DNA of 64,000 nt from Echria macrotheca (taxonomy: Eukaryota; Ascomycota; Sordariomycetes; Sordariales; Schizotheciaceae), in the NCBI GenBank assembly GCA_030411725.1, contig MU839837.1:806001-870000 (forward strand). Reading direction: 5' to 3'. Under the pieces are notes generated by a model. It did no database searches. It had not been told where the DNA came from and saw only the letters and a program-made list of their open reading frames with translations. The number at the start of each line of letters is the position of its first letter. Position 1 is the stretch's first letter. The position numbers and the translations under genes are program-made. Below, in pieces: positions 1 to 9,751 of the stretch.

Positions 1-1150
1 GGGCAATATCGCCCGAAAGCATATTTGAATAGGCCGAAACCTTTTCAGGCCAGTGGTCGCGCCACCACCACCCCAGCTCGTCTCCCAGCCGCTGTAGCTT
101 GCCATAGATATCTCCGTCCGTCATGTCCCCCGATGCTCTATGAGCCCGACACTCAGCAAGCACACCCCAGCGCGTCCTAGCTGTCACTCCGTCAGGGGTA
201 TACAGCCCCGCCGCCTTTCGGAACGTCTCGGATGCCCTTGCCAGCTCTCCCAACACCTCTTGGCACTCGCCGAGCCAGAAGTAGATGTCCCCCTTGTCCA
301 GCCACGGCGGTTTTCCATCCTGCTCTACCAGTTGCGCGCATTGAATCAGATCCCTCTCGGCCATTGCCGCATCCTCGAGGGCCAAAAGGGACAGGATAGC
401 AATATCCCGGAGCACCTCGGCCTTTTTCCAGCCCTCGAGTTTCCTGCTCTTGCAACCACGGTCCCTCGCAGAGGACAGCAGCTCCGCGACCTCGGTTTTA
501 TTATCATCTCCCTGTCTGCAAAGCACGTCGGCCAGATCCACCCGGGCCCGACAGAATTCCCAGTCGTCTTTTCGAACGTCGCGGTGGTGCATGTATCCTC
601 GCATCACCTCTATCGCTTCTTGTTGACGACCGAGACCTATGAGCACGGGGTAGCGGTTCCTGGCCATCCACAACGCCGCCGAGTCCTTCATAGAGCCAGA
701 AAATGGCATTCTGCGGGCTTCCGGGTGGGGTTGGTTCATGTAGGCCATGCAGCGGTCGTAGTACTTGTGGTAAAATTTCTCGGTGCGCTCGCTGCTGCGG
801 CAGTTCCTGAGGATAGAAAGACAATTGGCGGCGGATGTGACTACCATGGGACCGCCATAAAGTGCGTCTGGTGTGACCAAGGCGAGATCGATCGCCTCGG
901 TCTGGTTAGCCAGTGCGAGCTCCTTGTTCTCGAGATGTGATTGGCAAGCGCCAATGGCCATGAGGATAAGAATCTCGTAGCTGGGGGTCTTTTGTTTCCT
1001 GGATATGGGAAGTGCCTGCTCGAGGTATTGGAGAGCACCGCGCCAGTTTTTGCGACCGATGCTGATGTAGGCCATGAGCAAGAGGAAGGGTGCAGGAACG
1101 GCCATCGCGGCGTTGAATATGACGTCGAGGAGCCCGTGGAAGGGTTTCAT
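1..1150 (-). CDS. TPR-like protein, C-terminus cut by left edge
   Basis: One uninterrupted minus-strand frame runs from an ATG at 1150-1148 off the left edge, so the C-terminus is missing. The visible ~383 residues are helical and TPR-like: pairs such as NWRGALQYLEQALPIS near the start, LGRQQEAIEVMRGYMHHRDV in the middle and LARASETFRKAAGLYTPDGV near the edge have the small/large alternation of tetratricopeptide helices. This suggests a protein-interaction scaffold; no catalytic motif is visible. The start is uncertain. The frame stays open without an ATG for about 90 bases upstream before a stop, and a coding-looking stretch in another frame lies at about 1170-1230, so a short upstream exon is possible. 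I do not recognise the specific family. Confidence 0.7.
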   Translation of the reverse strand, partial: MKPFHGLLDVIFNAAMAVPAPFLLLMAYISIGRKNWRGALQYLEQALPISRKQKTPSYEILILMAIGACQSHLENKELALANQTEAIDLALVTPDALYGGPMVVTSAANCLSILRNCRSSERTEKFYHKYYDRCMAYMNQPHPEARRMPFSGSMKDSAALWMARNRYPVLIGLGRQQEAIEVMRGYMHHRDVRKDDWEFCRARVDLADVLCRQGDDNKTEVAELLSSARDRGCKSRKLEGWKKAEVLRDIAILSLLALEDAAMAERDLIQCAQLVEQDGKPPWLDKGDIYFWLGECQEVLGELARASETFRKAAGLYTPDGVTARTRWGVLAECRAHRASGDMTDGDIYGKLQRLGDELGWWWRDHWPEKVSAYSNMLSGDIA

Positions 1151-2466
1151 CAAGGCGCCGCTCTTAGATTTGACTTTTTTCAGACGCAGGAGGGACCTGC
1201 TTGCTGGCTTTGAGGTGCTCTTGAAGGTGTCTCGTCAACCAGGTTTAGGCTACGGCTCAAAAATTAATTGATACGCTCACAAGGGAAGTTTGTGACTCAC
1301 GTGATTTGGCGGACAAGAGGGAAACCACGCCTAGTAATTTTCAGGGTAGTAATAGGCATTTCACAAATGCCTTCTCCAAGTCAAATCACCTGGGCCGTTT
1401 ACTCTGGTCAACCCAAACGCCACGTTTTCCCGTCTAATTCTCCAAACCAAACCAAGGCCGTCACCTCTGCACTTAGAACCCAAAAATTAGAACTAGCACC
1501 GTCAAAGCTGAGATATTTAGGTAATTTAGCTGGTTCTGTGCAGCTTTAGATTCTTCTTAGACCAGGCAACTACTAGGTCCACATCGCATGAAGCCAAAAG
1601 TAGGTAGGTAGCAAAAGACGCAACTTCATACATATGGATGTACATGAAGTGGAACCCTTTCGGCCAGAGCTGCCACACAAGAGACCGTAAATCTCGCCCC
1701 AAACACAGATGCCGCGGAATCTAATTCCAATCTCGTCTCTTGAAATTTTGTGCTGGGCCAGTGCCTTGGCGATCGGTCTTGACAAAGACGACCAAAACAG
1801 CAGCGAGCCTGTTGGCGCTGAGTTTGGTTATTTTGACTAAGCATGAAGTTTCATGAACTCAGGTCGGTGGAAGTGGCGCCAAGATCTCGTGCGTCTTAGC
1901 TAGAGGGATGAGGGCCATCTTCAACGGGAAGGCGACCGACATAGCGAATAGGACCAAGAGCCGGGTCGTCTGGTCGACGATGAAATACCGTAACATCTGT
2001 CGAGACAGGTATCAACTTGACAGGGTCTGATAGACTTCAATTTTCATGCTCGCGCTCTGCTCCGGGATTCAACCGTGCGGTGAAGTATCATCAGCGATCC
2101 GACATACCGTCCAGATGTTGTCTTCAGCCAATCATCTCAGCTTCGGGGAAACTGCCTCAATATACGCTCACGGGTCCGGCAGTTAGGAATCGAAGCTTTG
2201 ATATCTAAAATCAGCCGAGATTTCTAAACGACCCACACTACCGAATATGGATATACGAATCGCTTAAATCTTATATAGCGGCACTCCTTTGTGTTTCTGG
2301 GAGAAGATAAATTACTCAAGCCGGTCGTGAATGTCTATATATATCTCTACCAACAACTCGCGTTTCCCAAACACTGCACTACCTATTGTTCCCGACTTTC
2401 GCTTCTTCTGCTTCTCCCTCCTTGAAGTACGATACACAAATTCGTCACCTATACACCTTACCAGCT
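1151..2466. other. intergenic region with TATA box for the small secreted protein
   Basis: No convincing gene is visible on either strand in these 1.3 kb. A TATATATAT run at 2336-2344 lies about 125 bases upstream of the ATG at 2467 and is the likely core promoter of that gene. An AGGTAGGTA tract lies near 1601-1610. The rest appears unstructured. Confidence 0.5.
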
Positions 2467-2766
2467 ATGCTCGGCAAACAGATTTCTGGGCTTCTCCTTA
2501 CAGCGGCTGCTGTCGCCTACGCGCTTCCCCTCGACACCGCAGCTAACGACGTGTCACCGGATCCTTCTAAAGATTGGTGCGGCAACAGGATCCTGCCGTT
2601 CGTGGGCGATTGCGTTGGTTCTATATTCTACTGCCACGCTGGTTACGTCGGTATCGCCGTTGGTGGATGCGTCAAAGATGCAACTGGAACTTGGGTTCCA
2701 TCAAGGCAGTGGACTTCAGACGAGGCTATGGACTATCTGCTTGGTCGTGGTACCCCGCCTCCTTGA
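2467..2766 (+). CDS. small secreted cysteine-containing protein
   Basis: A single-exon 99-residue protein. Residues 1-20 are a clear signal peptide: a lysine at position 4, a hydrophobic core (SGLLLTAAAVAYA), then a cleavage-like ALP site. The mature part has four cysteines, in WCGN, GDCV, FYCHA and GGCV contexts, which could form two disulfides, and it ends in a proline-rich tail. Small size, secretion signal and cysteines fit a fungal effector-like or surface-active protein, but no family is recognised. The first ATG of the longer open frame (2386 onward) has no signal peptide; the ATG at 2467 begins the signal peptide directly and lies about 125 bases after a TATA run, which decides the start. 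Confidence 0.65.
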   Translation: MLGKQISGLLLTAAAVAYALPLDTAANDVSPDPSKDWCGNRILPFVGDCVGSIFYCHAGYVGIAVGGCVKDATGTWVPSRQWTSDEAMDYLLGRGTPPP

Positions 2767-4089
2767 GGGTGTGCTGCATGCACGGGTAGCCAGTCGCGGT
2801 TGGAAGATTGGTGATCAGGAGCCAAAGCTCACGGGGTGAAGACAGGGTATTTGTTTGGTACCTGGGCTATCTTCTACGACGAGAAGCTCATTCGCGGTCT
2901 GGACAGAAGATGAAGAAGGTGCCTATGTAGGTACCGCGCGCGGTAGCTAGGAGGAAGCCAGAGATAGGCCTGCCCAGCCAGAGAAGCTTCATTCCATCTC
3001 GATTTCATCCACCACACAAACACATGCCCTTGAAACACGTAGGATTAGCCCTGTATTATATGCGATAAGTTCGACGCCATGGTATCGGACTATTCAAGTC
3101 TTTGCGTCGCGCTTTGCTATATGTGAGAAGCAAGGCTAGAAACAAACACCGCCTTCAGCATATGGCCCGTCATCTGCTCTCCTTCGTTACCTCGTCGGGG
3201 TCCCAGCCCTGCTTGAGTGCGTCCTCAAGGCCACGGTCAGCCTGCTCGGCACCGGTAACCAGTCCACGCTCGCGCCAGCCGTGGCCAAGTCCATACAATA
3301 TCTATATACAGGCGTTATTGACCGTTGGTAACGAGAGTATTCCTGCGGACACTTTCGCTTCTAAATGATGCAAAAATTACGAACTTACACACAAGAGATG
3401 CCAACCAAATTGTGACACACTTTGAGTGTTTTCCAGACAGGAGGCCCATCTCCTACATGTAACTAGATACCACAAGCACTTGAAGCCTTCCTTCTTGTGA
3501 TGAGTCTTGGCAACTTGGACAACATCGATCACTTGCGGCGCGAATTCGGCGAGACTCCACCTGAACTACAGCTTCGCCTCACTAGTCTGCTCCGAAGGCT
3601 TGATGGCTCACTGAAGCTGAAATATTTTGGTGGACCTCATCTCTACGCCTACGGTCGCCCCGTTCGCACTGCATGTTCGGCTAGGAATAGGGGCCTCGTA
3701 TCAAGAGATCCAACGAATTTCACTGCGCACATCGACACGTTTCGTTTCGAAACACCGAAGAGCAATGCGCTTACCGAAATGCACTACGTGACTGGCGCCA
3801 GATTCGGTAGGTAGTTGTGTTATTCCTCAGCCAGCAAGAGCCAATTGGTCTTGGCAGCTGCACCTGTCATCCTTGGCTCATGCAGAATGCTGCATCTGCC
3901 GCTGACAAAATTGCTGACAGATTTGGACGAGCGCCTCTCAAGACGACATGCGACGACGGCCATAGAGCGACGAGATGGCTACCTATAAAAAGACCGTCAC
4001 GAAGGCTCTCTTCGCCTGGTCCAGATATCTCATCTTCAGCATCTATTCCAACACCTCTCGATCCAAAAATCCATCAAAAAATCGCTCTA
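2767..4089. other. mostly non-coding stretch before the SDR gene
   Basis: Apart from the weak reading frame at 3500-3814 there is no supportable gene. The last 100 bases carry CT-rich sequence followed by AAAAAATCGC before the SDR start codon, as in many fungal 5' leaders. Confidence 0.4.
3500..3814 (+). CDS. hypothetical short open reading frame (doubtful)
   Basis: A 104-codon frame with its own ATG (3500) and TAG. The translated protein has amphipathic, leucine-rich character at the start (HLRREFGETPPELQLRLTSL) and no signal peptide, membrane segment or motif I know. Codon use is mixed and no splice-linked extension is evident. It could be a small gene, a decayed exon or chance. Confidence 0.22.
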   Translation: MSLGNLDNIDHLRREFGETPPELQLRLTSLLRRLDGSLKLKYFGGPHLYAYGRPVRTACSARNRGLVSRDPTNFTAHIDTFRFETPKSNALTEMHYVTGARFGR

Positions 4090-5089
4090 ATGGCGCCTCA
4101 AATCTGGCTCGTCACCGGCACCACCTCGGGCATCGGCAAGATGGTGATCCAGGAGCTCGTCCGCCGCGGCGACAAGGTCATCGCCACCGGTCGCAAGGTC
4201 GAGGAGCGCCTGGGCGCCTACAAGTCCGACTCGCTTCGCCTGCTCGAGCTCGATATTTCGGCCGACCGCGTCACGCTCGCGGCCAAGGTACAGGAGGCCT
4301 GGGCCGTCTTTGGCCACATTGACGTGGTCCTCAACAATGCCGGCATGAACCAGCTCATGTCCGCCGAGGAAGCCTCGTACGAATCCCCATCCCCAACCAC
4401 ACTCCTATCACCACCACGAAAGCTAACCAACCCCCGTCTTCTCAATAATCAGCGAAGACCACATCGACGCCCTCCTGACCACCAACCTCCTCGGCGCCGT
4501 GCGCCTCACCCAGGCCGTCCTCCCGCTCATGCGCGCCCGGCGCAGCGGGACCCTCGCCTTCATCTCGTCCTCCTCGGCGTGGAACTCCCTCCCCTTCATG
4601 TCGCTGTACGCGGCCTCGAAAGCCGGCCTCTCGGCCTTCGTCGAGTCGCTGCACAAGGAGGTCCGCCCGCTGGGCTTGCGCGCCCTCGCGATCGAGTGCG
4701 GCGGCTTCCCAACCTCGCTGTCGCAGGCCCGCGACGGCGCTCCCCCGCCGCCCCCACCCACCCAGATCGCCGACTACGCACCAGGTCTGACCGCGCTGGG
4801 CGCTATGTTCGCAAGCGACCCCGCGGCCTACATGCCCGGCGACCTGGCGCGGGTCGCGCCGCGGATCGTCGACGTGGTGAAGCGCGAGGGCCCGGCCGCC
4901 GGCCGGGCCTGGGCGGTGCGTGTCGTGCTCGGCTCGGACGCGCACGCGGCCATCTCCCAGAAAGTGCGCGAGGTCGCCGGCCTGCTGGAGGAGTGGAAGG
5001 ACGTGAGCTACAGCACGGATTCGGACGCGCACGCTGGCGGGGCTACCAAGGAGTATCTGGAGGCTGTGTCGATCCTGGAGAAGGAGTAG
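4090..5089 (+). CDS. short-chain dehydrogenase/reductase (SDR)
   Basis: Two exons, 4090-4376 and 4453-5089, give 307 residues. The intron has donor GTACGA, branch GCTAACC and acceptor ATCAG, and phases agree. The N-terminus has the NAD(P)-binding Rossmann motif TGTTSGIG. It is followed by the NNAG structural motif (VVLNNAGMN) and the catalytic YAASK (Tyr-x-x-x-Lys) preceded by the serine-rich SSSSAW strand. These are the signatures of classical SDR oxidoreductases acting on alcohol or carbonyl groups. The C-terminal substrate loop has a poly-proline insert (PPPPPP), which is unusual. Substrate is unknown. It lies upstream of a HET gene on the same strand and may belong loosely to the oxidative enzymes nearby (P450, tyrosinase), but co-regulation is only inferred. 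Confidence 0.9.
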
Positions 5090-5536
5090 ACGAGGGAATG
5101 GTGGATCCTGAGCTAGCTGCTTTTGAGTGGACTGGAAAAATGGAAATAGAGGCATGTTGCTTTTCGAGATGGCGGGGTGTAATTCGGGATGCAGTAATGA
5201 CTGATAGGTTGGAAATCTCAATCTCAATACCTACTTAACTAGGTACCCTTCACCGTGTGTAATACCATCGCAAATAGCAAATCCAGTCTTTCATCCAGAT
5301 TTTCTTATGATATCGTCGATGTTACCGATCTTCTTGATCTCAAGGCATCGGTCTAATGTTTTGGGGATGGCTTGTACCCAAGCGCGCAGCGCTGAACTAA
5401 ACCCAAATTGGTAGCGACAACGCGGGACAGGGCTCCGCGTCGTCGCGATCGATCGTCCACCTCAACTGCCATCTTGGCACTCATCAACCGTCCAAAAAAC
5501 CCACCTCGTCTTGGACCACTCAACAGCCTTGCTCAA
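5090..5536. other. intergenic region between SDR and HET gene 1
   Basis: About 450 bases. It holds the presumed SDR 3' end and the HET leader. An ACTAGGTACC motif lies at about 5238. The frame of the HET gene stays open back to 5408, but the family-typical MRLL start lies at 5537. Confidence 0.4.
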
Positions 5537-7153
5537 ATGCGTCTCCTCCACTCTCAAACGCTACAATTCACCGACCTGACCGACGACAACACCCTCCCCA
5601 AGTATGCCATCCTCTCCCACCGATGGGGCGACGAAGAAGTCACGTACGAGGACATGCGCGGCGAGGTAACCGCCGCGACCAAGAAAAAAAAAGGCTACCA
5701 CAAAATCCGCGCCTGCGCGGCCCAGGCGCGCCGCGACGGCTTCGACTACATCTGGATCGACACGTGCTGCATCGACAAGTCGAGCAGCGCCGAGTTGACG
5801 GAAGCCATCAACCGCATGTTCCGCTGGTACCGCGAGTCGGCCGTGTGCTACGCCTTTTTGGGGGATGTGCCGTCGCTCCCGCAAAAAACGAGCGGGATAT
5901 CGCTGTTCGCGACGCCGAGGTGGAAGAACGAGTTCTTCAAGAAGAGCGTGTGGTTCACGCGCGGCTGGACGCTGCAGGAGCTGCTGGCGCCGCGGAGCGT
6001 GGTGTTTTACTCGCGCGACTGGATGCGCGTCGGCACGCGGGCGTCGCTCGCGCTGGAGATCAGCGCGGTGACAGGAATTCCGGCGCGTGTTTTGACCACG
6101 GGGAGGTTGGAGGGGACGTCGGCTGCGCAGCGCATGAGCTGGGCGGCGGGGCGGCGGACGGCACGGACGGAGGATGTGGCGTACTCGCTGATGGGCTTGT
6201 TTGGCGTGTACATGCCGATGCTGTACGGCGAGGGGGAGCATGCTTTCCTGCGGCTGCAGCAGGAGATCATCAGGTCGTCGGATGACTTGTCCATCTTTTC
6301 GTGGGTCGACCCGCACGCGTCGCCGATTGCGTACCGGGGACTCCTCGCGAGAAGTCCGGCTGACTTTGCGGATTGTCGGGACCACTCTTGGCGGAGGTCG
6401 CATAGCGCGCTTTGTGATATCACCAACAAGGGTATTCGGATGGCTTTGCAGCTGGTCCCTCGTGGTCAGAGCGGGCATCAGTTTGCTGCCGTGTTGCCGG
6501 ATGTGTGGCGGAGGGACGACAGAACAGCCCGAGATCCTCTCCCCGTGGTAGTCCATCTCAAGAGGGTGGGAGAAGATCAATATGCCCGCATTGATTCGCA
6601 TCAACGCGTCGGGGCGGAGAAAGAAGATGTTGAAAACCTGGGGCAGATTCCATGGACGACGGTGTTCGTCCGGCAGAGCGTCGCGATCGAGGGTGTGCAC
6701 CTCGATTCTTCCAGAGCGGACCACATCCGCGTGGTGAGACACCACAGCTACCCGTGGTATGTCGCATTGCCCCCGCTAGAGGTGTGGCCTTCGCAGTACT
6801 GGGATGAGGACACAAGAACATTCAAGAGTGGTGTCACGCATCGGAGCGGGGATGCCGACTCGCCGATGAAGCCCGTCACGTTTCTATCAAGGCGGACCGC
6901 TGGCAGGATCGTTTTCACGGTCAACCCGGGCAAGGCGCTCGAGCAGATTATCCAGGTCGATTCTGCGAGGACCGAGATCGTCCGCGAATACCCGATATCT
7001 TCGACATGTTCGGACAACGACGTCCATTGCCACGGACACTTTCACTGGCTTCGAAGTTTGACGGGGCGCGGAATAGAGTGGAAGATGGAGACGCGGCTCA
7101 AGTTCGACCACAAGTCGGGCGTGCTCTTCATAGAGTTATGCATTGCAGAGTGA
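5537..7153 (+). CDS. HET-domain (heterokaryon incompatibility) protein 1
   Basis: An intronless 538-residue protein. The start MRLLHSQTLQF is the usual beginning of this HET subclass, so I prefer 5537 to the upstream in-frame codon at 5408. Signature blocks appear in order: YAILSHRWG (about 23-31), then GFDYIWIDTCCIDKSSSAEL (68-87) with the following helix FRWYRESAVCYAFLGDV. Next come WFTRGWTLQELLAP (139-152) and the downstream block RTEDVAYSLMGLFGVYMPML followed by YGEGEHAFLRLQ. HET domains trigger cell death when incompatible fungal individuals fuse and are TIR-like in fold. The C-terminal ~250 residues have no recognised domain. A lysine run (TKKKKGYHK) interrupts the helix before the second block. 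It is paralogous to the HET gene at 13.2-15.1 kb on the opposite strand. Confidence 0.92.
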   Translation: MRLLHSQTLQFTDLTDDNTLPKYAILSHRWGDEEVTYEDMRGEVTAATKKKKGYHKIRACAAQARRDGFDYIWIDTCCIDKSSSAELTEAINRMFRWYRESAVCYAFLGDVPSLPQKTSGISLFATPRWKNEFFKKSVWFTRGWTLQELLAPRSVVFYSRDWMRVGTRASLALEISAVTGIPARVLTTGRLEGTSAAQRMSWAAGRRTARTEDVAYSLMGLFGVYMPMLYGEGEHAFLRLQQEIIRSSDDLSIFSWVDPHASPIAYRGLLARSPADFADCRDHSWRRSHSALCDITNKGIRMALQLVPRGQSGHQFAAVLPDVWRRDDRTARDPLPVVVHLKRVGEDQYARIDSHQRVGAEKEDVENLGQIPWTTVFVRQSVAIEGVHLDSSRADHIRVVRHHSYPWYVALPPLEVWPSQYWDEDTRTFKSGVTHRSGDADSPMKPVTFLSRRTAGRIVFTVNPGKALEQIIQVDSARTEIVREYPISSTCSDNDVHCHGHFHWLRSLTGRGIEWKMETRLKFDHKSGVLFIELCIAE

Positions 7154-7235
7154 TTGATATACTGCGCCAAAAAGTCGACCTGTAATAACCAGACGTCGAT
7201 GACAGGCTGTTGCTACTACCTAGGTACTTACTATT

Positions 7236-9137
7236 CTATATCCGCGATACACGAACCCTCAAACCGCCCTTCGGCCTCAACAGCGGACTCGGGTTCACCA
7301 GCTGAATCTTGTCTCCCTCCGTCCCGAACTGCTCAAACTGGAAGCGCGCCGCCATCTCGATGATGAGAATCTTGAACTCGAGCATGGAGAATACGCGGCC
7401 GATGCACTGCCGTGGACCCTGCGAGAAGGCGGCGAAGGCGTGCACGTCTCGGTCCGACGGGACGTCCCACCGGTCGGGGTTGAAGGTCTCGGCGTCGGGG
7501 CCCCAGATCAGCGGGTTCAGCTGGACGGCTGAGGGCATCAGCGTGAGCGTGGTGCCGCGCGGGATGAGCGTGTTGGCGATGGTGATGTCTGTTTTGGCTT
7601 GGCGCGGGGCCGCGATGGCTGTTCTATGGATCAATACATGTTCTTTAGGTTGTGCTTGGAACGTCCCCTGCAGACTGGATATGTAGGTAGGGAAGGAGGA
7701 GAAACGGGGAGTCGCTCGAAGTCGTAAAACCTACCGGGACAGTGTAGTCACAGCACCTCCTTACAAAAGTTGTTTAGATACCCAAGCGACTCGATTTCGC
7801 TGTATCCCAGGGTGGTTGTATCGCGCGATGGTCCCAGGACGCCGTGTATCTCGGCACGCAGCCGAGTCTGAATCGAAGGGTGCTTTACCAGCATGGAAAC
7901 AGCCCACTGTAGTGCGCTGGCTGTGGTCTCGTGGCCCGCGGCGATCATGTTCAGCATCTTATGGTGAGTGTCAGCGAGCTCACCTCCACAAGACGGGTAA
8001 TAGGGGGTGGCGCACATGACCAACGATTTCTTCTTCTGTCCAGGGGTTTTCAGTCGCGTACGTTTCCTCAATAATGTACGTCAGCAGATCCCTTCGCTCC
8101 TGCGTCTCTTTCTCCGCTTCTCCCCCCTCTTCCTTCCCAGCGAGCACCTTGGCTGTCCGGTCGCGGACAATTTTTAGGACCAGACGATGGATCTCAGCGT
8201 TGGCCCTTTCGAACTGGAGGTTTTCCGCGAGCGGGATCCAGCGTATCGGCACGAATGCGTTCAGCGCCAGCAGGGCCTGGCCGAGCGGAGGCGGGTCGAA
8301 CACGTGCGTGTAGGATTCGTGGAACGGCGTGGGGGTTTCGAGGTTTTGTAGGTTGACGCCCAAGGCGGCGATGCCGATGATGTCGAGGGTGATGCTGGAG
8401 AAGGTGGAGACGACTGTTGCCCTGGTCAGTTGCGGTCAGAGACAAAGTAGGTAAATGGATAGGATTTTACGCTCAACAACCCCTTCGTTAGTCTCGATTT
8501 GCTTATCAAAATAGGTCGAGAGTTCCTTGGCTTTGGTCTGGAATACAGGGATGAGCCGCTTGAGTTTGGTCAACGAGAAGGGACCTATGTTCTCGTCAGC
8601 GTGCATGTAAAATATAGTCTAAAGAGAAAGAGGTAACTGAATACCGCTCAAAAGCTTCCTGTGCGCTTTGTGCTCCTCGCCTTCGGCGAAAACTAGCCCC
8701 TTACCGACGATTGGCCGTACAAGCTTCTCCCACAGCGTCGGCTTTCCAAACGAATCGGGGTGGACCGACATGATCTCGCGCCAGGCGCCGAGTCCGATGA
8801 CCAACACGGCATCCGAGTGGCCGGGGCCGTAATAGCGGATCAGCTCGGCATCGGGCCATTTCTTCATCCAGGAGATGAATGGCTCCTGGGGACTGCCGGA
8901 GAGAAATTGGTTCAGCAGCTGGCCGGCTATCGGGTAGTGGTCTTTGGGGCCGGGAAGGTGACGGAGCGGGGAAACATGGTTGGGGTAGATCCAGAGAGCG
9001 TAGACGGCGTGGATGAGAGCGAAGGAGGATAGCAGTGTGATGAATATCTTGAAGGCGTCGGGTGAGAAAATGCCGTCGGCGGGTCTCGAGGCTAGGGTTC
9101 CGAGCACTGAAGCCCCGAGATACAGCTTGGTGTCCAT
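7236..9137 (-). CDS. cytochrome P450, probably disrupted by a stop in the ExxR motif
   Basis: Five exons fit: 9137-8645, 8584-8471, 8413-8016, 7957-7735 and 7642-7236 (about 544 residues). The N-terminus has a membrane anchor (FKIFITLLSSFALIHAVYAL) and a proline hinge (LRHLPGPK). The C helix reads EEHKAHRKLLS, the I helix AAGHETTA, the PERF-like block FNPDRW, and the haem loop FSQGPRQCIGR carries the axial cysteine. These identify a microsomal monooxygenase. At 7750-7748 the K-helix ExxR motif reads E-V-L-stop: TGA stands where CGA for the invariant arginine is expected, and good sequence continues after it. Splicing at the overlapping GTGACT would remove the stop but also the arginine. The gene is therefore probably a recent pseudogene, or the base is a sequencing error. 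It ends only 83 bases from the 3' end of HET gene 1 (convergent). Confidence 0.85.
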
Positions 9138-9751
9138 GTTAGTATTATTCTTGGCCAGAGCTGGCAGTGTCAGCCGCGGATCAGATCGGAAATGGTGGAC
9201 ACCTGCGCACTTTTATGCTTACATATTCTATGACTACGTTAGCCGGCGTTTATTAATGCGTCCAATACGCCCTGCTTGTACGACTCGATACGCAGGAGGT
9301 TGCAGGATAACCCCCCCGAATACAGCAACTTGATAAGCGACAGCCAACCAGATGTTCAGTTGCTGTCTTGAGGGTGTTGCATCCGCAGCGACAAGGTGCA
9401 TATGCAGCCCGTTACGGATGGCAAACGGCCCGCTGATCTGCCATCCACCAAATATGGTGCCATACCTTAGGCCCGGTTCCCTAATGGGTCTTTGTCATGG
9501 CAGGCAGTTGGCGGAAAATTGTTCGCTGTGCAAATCCAGTTGCTGCCAAGGGCCAATCCAATTCTGGCGCCCCTTTTTCCATCCCAAATCCCTACTAGAC
9601 TCAAGGGCAGACAATCATGGATGTGATACGGGAACGAATATCATAACTCGCAGAAAGGTCCGAAGCCGATTTGTCTACCATGTATCTGATTCGACTCCCT
9701 TCTCACGACGCAAGAAAACTTCCCCGGGAGACGGGCTTTGAACCAGGGCAT
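9138..9751. other. intergenic region between P450 promoter and tyrosinase 3' end
   Basis: About 610 bases holding the P450 upstream region and the tyrosinase 3' region. No gene, repeat or RNA is supported here. Confidence 0.4.

Noticed and set aside
140..940. 266-codon plus-strand frame near the left edge
   Set aside because: It lies antisense to the TPR-like gene, whose frame is longer, open to the edge and more protein-like; this frame is arginine/histidine-rich shadow sequence.
5561..6745. 394-codon minus-strand frame inside HET gene 1
   Set aside because: Antisense shadow of the HET frame; composition is histidine/arginine-rich and no motif is present.
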